A stretch of 64,000 nucleotides of DNA, taken from contig CANRDN010000001.1 of assembly GCA_947629375.1 (NCBI GenBank), positions 62,001 through 126,000 of the forward strand, read 5' to 3'. Below the pieces are notes generated by a model, which was not told where the DNA came from, searched no databases, and saw only the letters and a program-made list of their open reading frames with translations. Numbering within the stretch: the stretch's first letter is position 1; each line of letters begins with the position of its first letter. The translations under genes were made by a program, and so were the position numbers. Source of the stretch: an uncultured Bacilli bacterium (GTDB lineage Bacteria > Bacillota_I > Bacilli_A > RF39 > UBA660). Positions 1 through 8,151 of the stretch are shown here, in pieces.

Positions 1-2
1 CA

Positions 3-65
3 GGTGGATGTGGATACATCTCTTTCCTTCTTTATTACGCTATGTATTATATTACATTGACATAG
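3..65 (+). CDS. Possible 3' end of a plus-strand membrane protein (partial)
   Basis: The first bases of the window can be read on the plus strand as a short hydrophobic tail, GGCGYISFLLYYAMYYITLT, ending at a TAG that lies inside the loop of a terminator-like hairpin. This would be the C-terminus of a gene starting before the window and converging on the WXG100 operon. Only 20 codons are visible, so chance is a real alternative and no function can be given. Confidence 0.25.
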   Translation, partial: GGCGYISFLLYYAMYYITLT

Positions 66-88
66 GTATTGTCAATACATTTTTTTAT
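56..88 (+). terminator. Rho-independent terminator, plus strand
   Basis: A 7-bp perfect stem ATTGACA/TGTCAAT with a 7-base loop is followed within a few bases by a run of eight T on the plus strand. It would end a transcript entering from the left of the window, opposite the WXG100 operon. Confidence 0.4.
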
Positions 89-97
89 TATCGGCAA

Positions 98-1276
98 TTA
101 TGCTCTATATGAACCTGTATATACTTCTTGAGATAAGAAAGTTTGTGTTGCTCCGAGAGCTTGATACTTGCCTCCTTGGTTGAATAAGTTTCTATTTCTT
201 TCAGATAGAGTTTGAATCTTTCCATCGACACAGTCCAAAACTAGTATCTTATCAGGAGTTAAATCCTGGTAACTTTTTACACTGGCATCGAATCCGACAA
301 CTGTTACTAAGTGACGCAATCCCTCACTAGATCTTCTTTGAGTAACCTGTAAAACAGTTGGTCTTCCCTGCGTTACTTCATCATACACATATTTTAAGAC
401 AGCATCTTGGGAAGTAGAACTTACTCTATTATTTATTCTAGGTGCAGGAGCACCTTGCATATTGGCCATTGTCTGTCGAGAAGTATGCGTACCTCTCATC
501 AAATCTACAGCATAATATTGAGATAAGACCATACACTGACTACCAAGTAATCCAGCATTTTGACAAAGTCCATTTTGTTGAACATATTTAGCATAATCAG
601 CAACAGACTCTTTCGTATTAACAACATAGAACGATTTTCCATTATATGTAACTTTAAGTACTTTTCCTCCACTTGCTGCACCTTCGATACTTATAGATGA
701 AGCAAGATTACTACTACCACTACTTGTAACAGCAGGCTTCTTAATTTCTTCAACATTTTTATCGAAACTCTTAAGAGAAGTAACTATCGAATCACAATTT
801 TTTCTATATTGTTCACAATTAGTTCTATAAGTATTTAATTCTCTTTCTAAATTACTTTTCTCATTTTCATAACTTCTATATTCTGATGTTTCATTTCCTC
901 TACTATCATATCTAACAGGTATTACTAATTCATTTATCTTTTTAGCACATTCTTCATACTTTTCATCTTCTTCTTTAAGTTTAGTAAGTTCAGGAAGAAG
1001 TTGATTTATAGCAGCACTTGCACAAGCTTTAAGACAAGAATCAATATTATTACTTAATGTACTGACACTTGACATTAATGCTGGAATAGTAGAATTAGCA
1101 AGAGTCTCTTCTCCTAGTTCCTTCCAACTAGAACTAGATAAAGCTGACTTAATACTAGAAAAAGAGGATTGTATATCAGATACTTTTGAAGAAATAGATT
1201 CACTTTCTGTAGCAATACTCGTATTAGCACTTAAAGTATCATAATATTTTTTATAAGGATCGACAAAATAAGTCAT
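98..1276 (-). CDS. WXG/LXG-like secreted protein with C39-like cysteine peptidase domain
   Basis: 392 residues. The N-terminal ~190 residues are Ser-rich, helical and coiled-coil-like, with a lone Trp in SSWKEL near residue 47, resembling WXG100/LXG cargo of type VII secretion. After a Ser/Gly linker comes a compact domain with a papain-like pattern: Cys248 in GSQCMVLSQ, His322 in GLRHLVTVVGFD and Asp348 in VLDCVDG. That Cys-His-Asp order fits C39-like peptidases; the catalytic assignment is inference. No signal peptide is seen, which suits type VII export. It is last in an operon after two WXG100-size proteins and a 304-residue relative, so it is the likely effector. Whether it acts as a toxin, on the cell wall or on host material cannot be told. 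Confidence 0.6.
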   Translation of the reverse strand: MTYFVDPYKKYYDTLSANTSIATESESISSKVSDIQSSFSSIKSALSSSSWKELGEETLANSTIPALMSSVSTLSNNIDSCLKACASAAINQLLPELTKLKEEDEKYEECAKKINELVIPVRYDSRGNETSEYRSYENEKSNLERELNTYRTNCEQYRKNCDSIVTSLKSFDKNVEEIKKPAVTSSGSSNLASSISIEGAASGGKVLKVTYNGKSFYVVNTKESVADYAKYVQQNGLCQNAGLLGSQCMVLSQYYAVDLMRGTHTSRQTMANMQGAPAPRINNRVSSTSQDAVLKYVYDEVTQGRPTVLQVTQRRSSEGLRHLVTVVGFDASVKSYQDLTPDKILVLDCVDGKIQTLSERNRNLFNQGGKYQALGATQTFLSQEVYTGSYRA

Positions 1277-1286
1277 TTCTTCACCT

Positions 1287-1616
1287 CTATTCGTTTACAT
1301 CTAAATTATTACTTTCATTATCAATTGAATTATTTAATTTTTCTTCTTCAGTTTTATAATTTTCCAAAGTGGTTTTAAGAAAATCGACATATTTTTTCAA
1401 CTGTTCGTTAATTGTTTCAAAGTTTTGTTCTGACTCTTTAAACCCTTCATTTACCGCCAAAGCTGTTCTACTTTTCCAAGTTTCATTAGTTCCATCGATA
1501 TCTCTCATCGTATTACTAATTTCTTTTAGAAGTTCTTGAACTTTTAAAGTATTCTTTTCAAATGAATTAAGAGTAGATGCAAATCCTTCACTATTTATTT
1601 TGATGTTTTCTATCAT
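1287..1616 (-). CDS. WXG100-like small protein
   Basis: 109 residues, all helical, with Trp in NETWKSRTA near the middle, where the WXG turn sits between the two helices of ESAT-6-type proteins (the Gly is replaced). Glu/Lys/Asn-rich helices flank it and the tail is acidic. The start codon overlaps the stop of the upstream WXG100 gene as ATGA, so translation is coupled. Known WXG100 proteins form helical-hairpin dimers and are exported by, or chaperone cargo of, type VII secretion; a heterodimer with its neighbour is plausible here. No ESX ATPase (EssC) gene lies in the window. Confidence 0.6.
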   Translation of the reverse strand: MIENIKINSEGFASTLNSFEKNTLKVQELLKEISNTMRDIDGTNETWKSRTALAVNEGFKESEQNFETINEQLKKYVDFLKTTLENYKTEEEKLNNSIDNESNNLDVNE

Positions 1617-1927
1617 TTTCTTTTGTCCTCCTCTGTCGTTATTTCTTTCATATTTTTAGCCCAAGCTTCATCACTATCACTATAGACATTAGAAGACTTC
1701 TTTATAAATTTTGCTATGTAATCTAGCTCATTATATGTATTTTCTAAATTTTTAATATATGTCGTAGCATTTTCTTTGAAATTCTCGTAATCGGCACCTT
1801 CCCAACTTGCACCAAGTTCTTCGATATTTTTTATAAGATTATCAAGAAGTTCTTTAAATTCATTATTTTCAACTTCTAAAGCATCACCTATATCAAATAT
1901 TCTATAATAATCAACTTTAAAATCCAT
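1613..1927 (-). CDS. WXG100 family protein
   Basis: 104 residues with the canonical motif Trp-Glu-Gly in GASWEGADYENF, flanked by two amphipathic helices. The length is typical of ESAT-6/WXG100 proteins. It lies 8 bp after the 304-residue protein and overlaps the next WXG100-like gene by the ATGA tetranucleotide. By family knowledge it is a type VII secretion substrate or partner protein. The acidic Lys-rich tail EEDKRK has no clear YxxxD/E export signal, although YSDSDE near residue 82 is similar. Confidence 0.75.
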   Translation of the reverse strand: MDFKVDYYRIFDIGDALEVENNEFKELLDNLIKNIEELGASWEGADYENFKENATTYIKNLENTYNELDYIAKFIKKSSNVYSDSDEAWAKNMKEITTEEDKRK

Positions 1928-1935
1928 AACCCCTC

Positions 1936-2847
1936 CTATAATATTAGTTCAATATGTTTAGTTAGTAATTCTTCACTTGTGATATTGTTAAGTTTTGCTA
2001 CTTTATCGATATAATTTCGATAGTTTTCAATAATTGTTGTTGAAACATCACTTGTGACATTACCATCATATAAGTTTATTAAACTTGTTTTTAAAACTTC
2101 TCTATAATTTGTATCGACAAGTAAATCTGATACGGAAATATTGTTTTCTTTACTAATTTTAACTAGATACTCTTTTGCTCCAATAATACTGTTTTCTTTA
2201 AGTTCCTTGTAGTCTATTTCATTGTTGCATAACATCTCAAGTAAAGCTTTCTTTATTAAAACATAATCATCAAGAGTTGCTTCACTTAAATCGATTGAAT
2301 CTTTAAAGGCATCTTTAATAAGAACAAATAGTTCTTCGGTATTTTCAGCATTAAACAATAAATCAACGAGAGAAGTTCCTTCATCTTTCTTTATATCTAT
2401 AAATTTAACTAAATTTAATTTTGATTCGTCATCTAAAAGTGGTAAACATTCAATAAATTTTTGAACATTAATTTTCTTTCCATCTTCAACGGAATTAACA
2501 TCAGTTTCACTACCTTTTCCTTCACCATAGTATGCTCCACCGCCACCGCTAGAAACACTTCCATAACCAGAACGGAAATTTGATTCTAATTTTTCGTCTG
2601 TCGATGCAACATCACCTAAGTGTGATGAAATCTCGGCAATAACACTTTTATAAGTAGAAGTAATCGTGTTTATTTGTTCTTTTATTTTGGTAACACTTGT
2701 TGATAAAAAACCTAAGTCGACAAGACATTGAAAGTTACCTGGTATTTTAGAAGATAAATCACTTTCTAATACAGAACAAGAACTAACCATATGAGATAAA
2801 ATACTTGTTATTTCATCACTATTTACAACAACTTGACCATTTGCCAT
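1936..2847 (-). CDS. WXG-like N-terminal domain protein with helical C-terminal domain
   Basis: 304 residues from the ATG at 2847, chosen over an in-frame GTG nine bases upstream because the ribosome site GAGGGTG lies at the right distance only for the ATG. Residues 1-100 are a Ser-rich helical hairpin similar in character to WXG/LXG heads. Then comes a Gly/Ser linker, and residues ~120-304 are helical, acidic and unrecognised. First gene of the four-gene WXG operon. It may be a cargo protein or the partner needed to export the peptidase encoded downstream. No catalytic motif was seen. Confidence 0.55.
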   Translation of the reverse strand: MANGQVVVNSDEITSILSHMVSSCSVLESDLSSKIPGNFQCLVDLGFLSTSVTKIKEQINTITSTYKSVIAEISSHLGDVASTDEKLESNFRSGYGSVSSGGGGAYYGEGKGSETDVNSVEDGKKINVQKFIECLPLLDDESKLNLVKFIDIKKDEGTSLVDLLFNAENTEELFVLIKDAFKDSIDLSEATLDDYVLIKKALLEMLCNNEIDYKELKENSIIGAKEYLVKISKENNISVSDLLVDTNYREVLKTSLINLYDGNVTSDVSTTIIENYRNYIDKVAKLNNITSEELLTKHIELIL

Positions 2848-2892
2848 AGAAAACACCCTCTTCTACATTTATCATACAATTAACATTATATC

Positions 2893-2918
2893 AAAAAAAT
2901 AAAGTCTTTAAAAGACTT
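2893..2918 (-). terminator. Terminator after the small membrane protein gene
   Basis: On the minus strand the palindrome AAGTCTTTTAAAGACTT is followed by TATTTTTTTG. It overlaps the stop codon of the gene ending at 2917 and separates the two small membrane proteins from the WXG operon. A TATAAT lying immediately downstream (2885-2890, minus) may be the -10 of the WXG operon. Confidence 0.55.
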
Positions 2919-3183
2919 ATTTCCTTTTCTTTTTGGTTTTCTCTATTTCTTTTCTAACACTTTCCAAATCATCAACTTTATTAATTGGGATTTTTTCTCT
3001 TATTCTAAATAATATTTGATAAATTATAAAAGTAATTATCGGATAAATTATACTTACTTTTAAAACGATATTTAAAAGTAATAAGAAAAGTGTAAGTAAT
3101 ATAAAGAAGATAACAAAGATCCTTAACCATTTTCTTTTATTAAGATTTTTTATATTCTCATCGTTCGATAACTTTTTTTCCAC
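2917..3183 (-). CDS. Small membrane protein, two predicted TM segments
   Basis: About 88 residues from a GTG at 3183 preceded by AGAAGGTGAT; an earlier in-frame TTG would overlap the gene before it and has no ribosome site. A basic N-terminus is followed by two hydrophobic segments (roughly residues 22-40 and 44-58), then a Lys/Glu-rich tail. No family recognised. It follows the 113-residue membrane protein by 4 bp and the pair precedes the WXG operon, so a role near type VII secretion is possible but unproven. Confidence 0.5.
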   Translation of the reverse strand: MEKKLSNDENIKNLNKRKWLRIFVIFFILLTLFLLLLNIVLKVSIIYPIITFIIYQILFRIREKIPINKVDDLESVRKEIEKTKKKRK

Positions 3184-3187
3184 TTTA

Positions 3188-3529
3188 TCACCTTCTAGCA
3201 AGTAAGAATAAAAGTATTACCAAAAGAACAAGTATCAAAGAATACAATACGATTATTTTAATTTTGCTTTCTTTACCTTTATTTTCACTATTTTCCACAC
3301 TGTCAATTTTGTATGTGTTGTATTCAGATAGATACTTATTTATTTCTTCTTTTATTTCTTCAGGTACAACTTCGTGACTCGATAAATACTTTAATATTTT
3401 AACGGCGTCTTTATCATCGTAGTTTTCTATTCTTCTTGTTGTACTCTTTAAGATGTTTTTTAAAATATCTGGAGTTAAAAGATTATTTTCAATAAGTTTT
3501 TCTATATCTTCCATTTTATAATTATCCAT
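3188..3529 (-). CDS. Tail-anchored small membrane protein
   Basis: 113 residues. Residues 1-85 are charged and helical; a single hydrophobic segment sits at the extreme C-terminus (about 90-110, ending LLFLLARR), so the protein is probably tail-anchored with its bulk in the cytoplasm. No family recognised. It is the first gene of a two-gene unit with the next small membrane protein. Confidence 0.5.
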   Translation of the reverse strand: MDNYKMEDIEKLIENNLLTPDILKNILKSTTRRIENYDDKDAVKILKYLSSHEVVPEEIKEEINKYLSEYNTYKIDSVENSENKGKESKIKIIVLYSLILVLLVILLFLLARR

Positions 3530-3575
3530 AAGTACCTCTATTTACTAGATAATTATATCAAAGGATTATTGTATT

Positions 3576-3878
3576 TTACAAGTCCAAGCTACTCAAGAAA
3601 TATTCAAAAACTTTTTTAAATCCTTTTTCAATTAGAGATGATATTTTTCCATTTATTTTGGTTACTGAATTACTGTAATCTTTTTCTTTTACTACATATT
3701 CATTTAAGTCTATTTCAACACCATTTTTTATGTCTTCCTCAAACTTTTTTATTTGTTCTTCTGTTAAGTTTTTTCTTTTCATTAGATCATCTTGATACAT
3801 TTTATCCCCTACTAGAAAATAAAAAAGAAAAGTAGCAAATAGAAGATATATTACATATTTAACTATTTTCTTTTTCAT
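3576..3878 (-). CDS. Small N-anchored protein downstream of spoIIP
   Basis: 100 residues: a positively charged start MKKKIVKYV, one TM segment (about 8-24), then a charged extracytoplasmic domain. Its start lies 20 bp inside the 3' end of spoIIP, implying coupled expression. In Bacillus a small membrane protein (YqxA) often follows gpr-spoIIP; this gene holds the same place, but I see no sequence support for homology. A sporulation role is inferred from position only. Confidence 0.5.
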   Translation of the reverse strand: MKKKIVKYVIYLLFATFLFYFLVGDKMYQDDLMKRKNLTEEQIKKFEEDIKNGVEIDLNEYVVKEKDYSNSVTKINGKISSLIEKGFKKVFEYFLSSLDL

Positions 3879-4788
3879 TTTCTTCTCCTATATAAGTGTT
3901 TAACATTTCAGCGATAACATCGATGGTGTTTTCAACTTCTTCGTAGGTGTTTTCCTCTCCTCCTATTTCAATTAATATGCAGTTTGATGAAAAGTCTTGG
4001 TTATAGACTCCATTTACGCCTTTTCCTGATTTTCTATAGATACCACGAGATAAGCCTTGATAGTTTTTATTTACCCAGTCATTCATTTTATTGATAGTTA
4101 CTTCATTTTTCTTGTAATCTTCGTTTTCAAGTCCCAATAAAAACAAGATTTTAGCATAACTTTTACCATTTATTTCGACGGTACTTATTTTTTTACTTAC
4201 GGAGTCTCTATGAAGATCGACAAAATATTTTAAGTCTTTATTTTCTTCTGTTCTTTTTTCAAGAAACATCCTAGATACTCTATAGGAACTGGCATACTTC
4301 CAGTTATTAGCATTTAAAACATCAGGAAAACTAGCATTCTCAACATAAGAGTTTATTCCATAAGTTTTTAATTTTTTTTGAAGATAGTAACTAGCATCTA
4401 AAACAGTATAATTAAGATTTATCTCTTTTGAAGAGTTATAAGCTTCTGTTTGATGACTGTTATAAATATAGACAATTGTTTTCCCATCTTCGATAGTAGG
4501 TGTCTCAGTTTTAGATACTTCCACAACATTATCCCCTTTTACTTTCTCAACTTTAAAGTTATCTATTAAGATAGTAACAGGGTCAACAATATTGGCATCT
4601 TTTATTATCGTTATTATTTTATTTACAATTCTATTTTTCTTGTTGTTAAGTCCTGAACTTTCTAAAAGAAGGTCGACCGTATCTTTATCTAAATCCATAT
4701 TTATTTTATCTAACCATTTAACTGAATATATCATTGAAAGAAGCATTATGACAAAGAATAAAACTATTTTAGGAAGTTTCTTTTTCAT
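3859..4788 (-). CDS. spoIIP: Stage II sporulation protein P
   Basis: 309 residues with an N-terminal TM anchor (about 8-24) and an extracellular SpoIIP domain over the C-terminal ~200 residues. Recognisable signatures are IYNSHQTEAY, the conserved FVDLHRDS, and the distal ILIEIGGEENTYEE. SpoIIP is the amidase/endopeptidase of the SpoIIDMP machine that remodels peptidoglycan during engulfment of the forespore. It follows gpr by 27 bp, the classic gpr-spoIIP order. Length and conserved His/Glu residues suggest a working protein. Confidence 0.93.
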   Translation of the reverse strand: MKKKLPKIVLFFVIMLLSMIYSVKWLDKINMDLDKDTVDLLLESSGLNNKKNRIVNKIITIIKDANIVDPVTILIDNFKVEKVKGDNVVEVSKTETPTIEDGKTIVYIYNSHQTEAYNSSKEINLNYTVLDASYYLQKKLKTYGINSYVENASFPDVLNANNWKYASSYRVSRMFLEKRTEENKDLKYFVDLHRDSVSKKISTVEINGKSYAKILFLLGLENEDYKKNEVTINKMNDWVNKNYQGLSRGIYRKSGKGVNGVYNQDFSSNCILIEIGGEENTYEEVENTIDVIAEMLNTYIGEENEKENS

Positions 4789-4815
4789 TTTATCACCAAT
4801 GCTATTATATGGTTT

Positions 4816-5664
4816 TTAGGTGTTATTTTTTGTCATATTATGAAGAGCATAATTAATTGCTTTTGAAAGTGTCAAGGATAGTTTTTCAATTACGAAATCG
4901 ATTTCTTTTGGTGTTACCATAAAGTTATTACCTTTGTCTTTTAAGATATCATCGACATTATATTCGTTTAAGAAGTCTTTAACTATCGTATGTAGATTTA
5001 CTACAGTAGGTATCCCTATTGCGATGACGTCGAGCCCAAGAGTTTCTTTAGAGAGTTCTTTTCTTTGGTTACCCACTCCACTTCCTGGATCTATTCCTGA
5101 ATCTGTTATTTGAATTACCTTGTTAAGTTTTTTTATACTTGTCGAAGAAAGCGCATCTATAACAATTAGAAATGATGGATTAATCTCGTTAACGACACCT
5201 TTTATTATGTCTTTAGTCTCAATTCCTGTTGTAGCGTACACGGAAGGCGTTAGCTTCGCAACAGAAGAATAATTCTTATCCACATCATTTAGTTCAAATA
5301 AATGTCTAGTAGTAATAATGTTATCGATAGTTTTCGGTCCCAAAGAATCAGGAGTCGATAAAGGATTTCCAAGTCCCACCACTAAAGAAGGTTTACCATA
5401 TAGTTTTTTCTCTATTAAAAGGCTCTTTAATTCGGAAGACACCACCTCTATTACTTTATTTCTCATCGAAGTATCGGTAACATCATCAAAAAATATCGAT
5501 ATGTACTTGCCCTTACTTTTATTTAACTTTTTGGCATCATTTCCACTTAAAGTTAACTTCTCTATTTTAATATTATCTTTCGTTTCTCTCTTCTTACTCT
5601 CGTAATTTAAATCACTTATTAAATCACATCTTATATTTTCTTTTTCAAGATTTACTCTATGCAT
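4816..5664 (-). CDS. gpr: Germination protease (spore protease GPR)
   Basis: 282 residues. GPR is made as a zymogen in the forespore and degrades small acid-soluble spore proteins at germination. The family-typical stretches are VVGLGNPLSTPDSLGP, SVYATTGIETKDIIKG, LIVIDALSS and the loop IDPGSGVGNQR. It is shorter than the Bacillus enzyme (about 370), mostly through missing C-terminal sequence, so it is a compact version. The ATG at 5664 follows a GGTGAG site. It heads the gpr-spoIIP-small protein unit; forespore (sigma F/G) control is expected from family knowledge, not read here. Confidence 0.9.
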   Translation of the reverse strand: MHRVNLEKENIRCDLISDLNYESKKRETKDNIKIEKLTLSGNDAKKLNKSKGKYISIFFDDVTDTSMRNKVIEVVSSELKSLLIEKKLYGKPSLVVGLGNPLSTPDSLGPKTIDNIITTRHLFELNDVDKNYSSVAKLTPSVYATTGIETKDIIKGVVNEINPSFLIVIDALSSTSIKKLNKVIQITDSGIDPGSGVGNQRKELSKETLGLDVIAIGIPTVVNLHTIVKDFLNEYNVDDILKDKGNNFMVTPKEIDFVIEKLSLTLSKAINYALHNMTKNNT

Positions 5665-5707
5665 TATCTCACCATTTATATATTTTCTCTATATTTTAAA
5701 CTTTTAT

Positions 5708-5736
5708 TTGCATTTTATTATTTTTTTTGCTAATAT
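5708..5736 (+). promoter_or_regulatory. Sigma-A promoter of rpsT
   Basis: TTGCAT and TAATAT separated by exactly 17 bp, about 30 bp ahead of the rpsT ATG, with ribosome site GAGAGGTGAT between. It lies in the divergent gap between gpr and rpsT. Confidence 0.7.
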
Positions 5737-5765
5737 ATATGTAGTCAAAAAAGAGAGGTGATACT

Positions 5766-6038
5766 ATGCCAAATATTAAGAGTGCTAAAAAAAGAGTTAT
5801 AACAAGTGCTAAGAAACAAGTAAATAACAATGTTGTAGAAACAAGAACAAAAACATCTATTAAAAAATTTGTTAAAGAAGTTGAAGCTGGAAACAAAGAA
5901 TCAGCTAAAGAAAAATTAGATGTTGCAATTAAAAATATCGATAAAGCTACAAGTTCTGGATTAATGCATAAGAATAAAGCAGCAAGAGAAAAATCAAGAC
6001 TAATGAAGATGAATAATAAATTAGAAGAAACAAATTAG
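5766..6038 (+). CDS. rpsT: 30S ribosomal protein S20
   Basis: 90 residues, basic and helical, beginning MPNIKSAKKRV and containing the conserved SSGLMHKNKAAREKSRLM near the C-terminus. Full length for S20, which binds 16S rRNA early in small-subunit assembly. It stands alone with its own promoter and terminator, divergent from gpr, as commonly seen in Bacilli. A GAGAGGTGAT site sets the start. Confidence 0.97.
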   Translation: MPNIKSAKKRVITSAKKQVNNNVVETRTKTSIKKFVKEVEAGNKESAKEKLDVAIKNIDKATSSGLMHKNKAAREKSRLMKMNNKLEETN

Positions 6039-6050
6039 TTTCTTTTTTTT
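6025..6050 (+). terminator. rpsT terminator
   Basis: AAGAAAC, a 6-base loop and GTTTCTT followed by a T run; the stem overlaps the rpsT stop codon. Confidence 0.7.
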
Positions 6051-6084
6051 TAATCTATGATACAATTAAGGTGGTGATAATAAA

Positions 6085-6999
6085 ATGAAAAAGTTATTAG
6101 GTTGGATTATTGTACTAGCTGTTGTAGCAGGTGTCTATTTTAATAGAGAGGAAATTACAAAGTTTATTGCAAAAAATGTAATGGATATTAAAGAAGATAC
6201 CCTCGAGTATAAAAATAGTTATTATTTAAAATATAAATTTAATTATGTTAACAGTTTAGATGAAAATGATTATAAATTAGATAATTTACAAGATTTAAAA
6301 GATTTCTACTATACGATTATAAACAATGGTAATGATGAATTTAACTTTTTATGTCCTGATAGTTATTCAGTATGTTTAAATGATGTAAAGTTTTTAGCAG
6401 ATAATTCTCGTGAGCTTTCAACAATTAATGGTTATGTCCATCCTTATAATTCATTTGATACAATCAAGGTAAGATTTGATAATATTGGAAGAGTTAAACT
6501 TATAATCGAAAGAACTTATGATGATAATACAATTAAACTTATAAATGAAAAAGTTGAAGAAATAGTTAAAACACAAGTAAAAGATGAAAAAGATCCAAGA
6601 AAGATTATTAGAATAATTCACGACTACATTATAAATAATACAAAATATGATAAAGATAGAGCTGATAAAAATATAATTACCTACCAATCCAATACAGCCT
6701 ACGGTGTTTTATTTGAAGGATATGGAATATGTAGTGGATATGCAGATGCAATGGCAATATTCTTAAATTATTATGATATACCAAACTTTAAAGTTGCAAG
6801 TGAAAACCACGTTTGGAATGCTGTTTACTTAGATGATAAATGGTATCACCTAGATTTAACTTGGGATGACCCTATTACTAATGATAAAGACATATTAGAT
6901 CACACTTACTTTTTAATAACAACAAAAGAATTAAAAGAAATGAAAGATGATAAACATCAGTTCAATGAAAAAGTTTATTCAGAGTTAGCTTTAAATTAA
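6085..6999 (+). CDS. Transglutaminase-like domain protein, membrane anchored
   Basis: 304 residues. An N-terminal TM segment (about 5-20, LLGWIIVLAVVAGVYF) anchors an extracytoplasmic protein. The C-terminal half is a transglutaminase-like fold: RIIHDYIINNTKY, then Cys in GICSGYADA, His in SENHVWNAV and Asp in HLDLTWDDP, a complete Cys-His-Asp triad. Such bacterial domains act as peptidases or cross-linking enzymes at the cell surface; the substrate is unknown. A GATACAAT -10-like box and an AAGGTGGTGAT ribosome site precede it. It is a single-gene unit between rpsT and a bidirectional terminator. Confidence 0.85.
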   Translation: MKKLLGWIIVLAVVAGVYFNREEITKFIAKNVMDIKEDTLEYKNSYYLKYKFNYVNSLDENDYKLDNLQDLKDFYYTIINNGNDEFNFLCPDSYSVCLNDVKFLADNSRELSTINGYVHPYNSFDTIKVRFDNIGRVKLIIERTYDDNTIKLINEKVEEIVKTQVKDEKDPRKIIRIIHDYIINNTKYDKDRADKNIITYQSNTAYGVLFEGYGICSGYADAMAIFLNYYDIPNFKVASENHVWNAVYLDDKWYHLDLTWDDPITNDKDILDHTYFLITTKELKEMKDDKHQFNEKVYSELALN

Positions 7000-7012
7000 A
7001 GATAAAATAAAA

Positions 7013-7030
7013 CCTCTAGATTTCTAGAGG
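7013..7030. terminator. Bidirectional terminator
   Basis: CCTCTAGA/TCTAGAGG inverted repeat between two convergent genes, with T-rich sequence on both sides. It serves the transglutaminase-like gene (plus) and the AI-2E permease operon (minus). Confidence 0.8.
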
Positions 7031-7047
7031 CTTTCTTATGCACTTTT

Positions 7048-8139
7048 TTAGTTCTTAAGTTCTTTTTTCTTTGCTTTATCTCCATCTTTGATATTTGATA
7101 CAGTATCGTAAATATCTTGTTCAAAGAATTTAAATGTACAGTTAAGAGCAATATATACTGGAAGTGAGAACATAATTCCAACAATTCCAAATAAAGCTCC
7201 ACCTGCTACTACGGCAAATATTGTCCACATAGCGTTAACATTATTTGTCTTACCATAAACTCTTGGTGAGATAACATACCCATCGATATTAGGGAAAATC
7301 AAGCATATTGCTAGAGTTGCAATGAATAATGGTGTCGATACAATACTTGCTAAAATAACTGCTACTATGTTAGTAATTAATCCACCGAAGTATGGTATTA
7401 CAGTTGTTAAAGATGCAAGTACTCCTAAAAGTAACCAGTTTGGATGTCCAATTATTCCAAATAACAATGTGTATTCAACAAACTGAATACCTATAAATAT
7501 TGCAAGTCCATTTAGGTATTGTCCTAATTCTTTATCAAGAGTTTTAACATATTCGTAAGCTCTTCTTCTTTTTGGAGTTCTAAGTAAGATTGCTTTTACT
7601 TCTCCTCTAATCCTTTCCATATCTGCTAAGAAGTAGATAGAAAGGATTAATATTATTACAGCATTTGATAAGAAGTCTACTGCTCTTCCAACTAGGTTAA
7701 CTGTACCATCTGATAAGTATTTTCCAGCGGATGCAACTAAACTATCCATTATACCATTGATACTTGCTTGGAAATCTCCAAGGTCTATTTCTAACTTTGT
7801 CGATAAATCTTTTAAGACTTCGGCAATTGAAGAAGATAGCAATACAATCTGATCGTACACAAGTGGTACTGTAATAATTATAAGTGCTGCAATAATAAAG
7901 ATTACACTTCCTGCTACAATCGTTACCGATACAGTGTTACTTAATCCCTTGTTTCTCAGTTTTCTAACAATTGGATAAAAGGAATAAGCTATTCCAAAGG
8001 CAATAAAGAATGGAATTATTATTGAAATCATTTTCTCAATTATTGAACCCCAAACATTAAATGTTAGAATACCAATATAGATTATTACTGCAACCATTAA
8101 AACATTTAATATTTTGTAATTTAGTTTGTCTTTAAACAT
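7048..8139 (-). CDS. AI-2E family transporter (PerM/YdbI-like permease)
   Basis: 363 residues with about seven to eight TM segments in the AI-2E family arrangement: two N-terminal helices, an amphipathic ~100-residue loop (residues ~90-150), then a hydrophobic C-terminal core containing IPYFGGLI and PNIDGYVISPRVYG, both typical of the family. Members include AI-2 exporters and sodium/proton antiporters, so the substrate cannot be assigned. AGGGAGGT sets the ATG. It is last of the murC-comN-rel-dtd run, 12 bp after dtd. The Lys-rich tail is cytoplasmic. Confidence 0.88.
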   Translation of the reverse strand: MFKDKLNYKILNVLMVAVIIYIGILTFNVWGSIIEKMISIIIPFFIAFGIAYSFYPIVRKLRNKGLSNTVSVTIVAGSVIFIIAALIIITVPLVYDQIVLLSSSIAEVLKDLSTKLEIDLGDFQASINGIMDSLVASAGKYLSDGTVNLVGRAVDFLSNAVIILILSIYFLADMERIRGEVKAILLRTPKRRRAYEYVKTLDKELGQYLNGLAIFIGIQFVEYTLLFGIIGHPNWLLLGVLASLTTVIPYFGGLITNIVAVILASIVSTPLFIATLAICLIFPNIDGYVISPRVYGKTNNVNAMWTIFAVVAGGALFGIVGIMFSLPVYIALNCTFKFFEQDIYDTVSNIKDGDKAKKKELKN

Positions 8140-8151
8140 TTTTTTACCTCC

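Noticed and set aside
2845-2856. GTG start at 2856 for the WXG-headed protein
   Set aside because: That GTG is part of the ribosome binding site serving the ATG at 2847.
7048-8139. Dedicated quorum-sensing AI-2 exporter
   Set aside because: The family also contains ion antiporters and no luxS or lsr gene is in the window, so only the family name is used.
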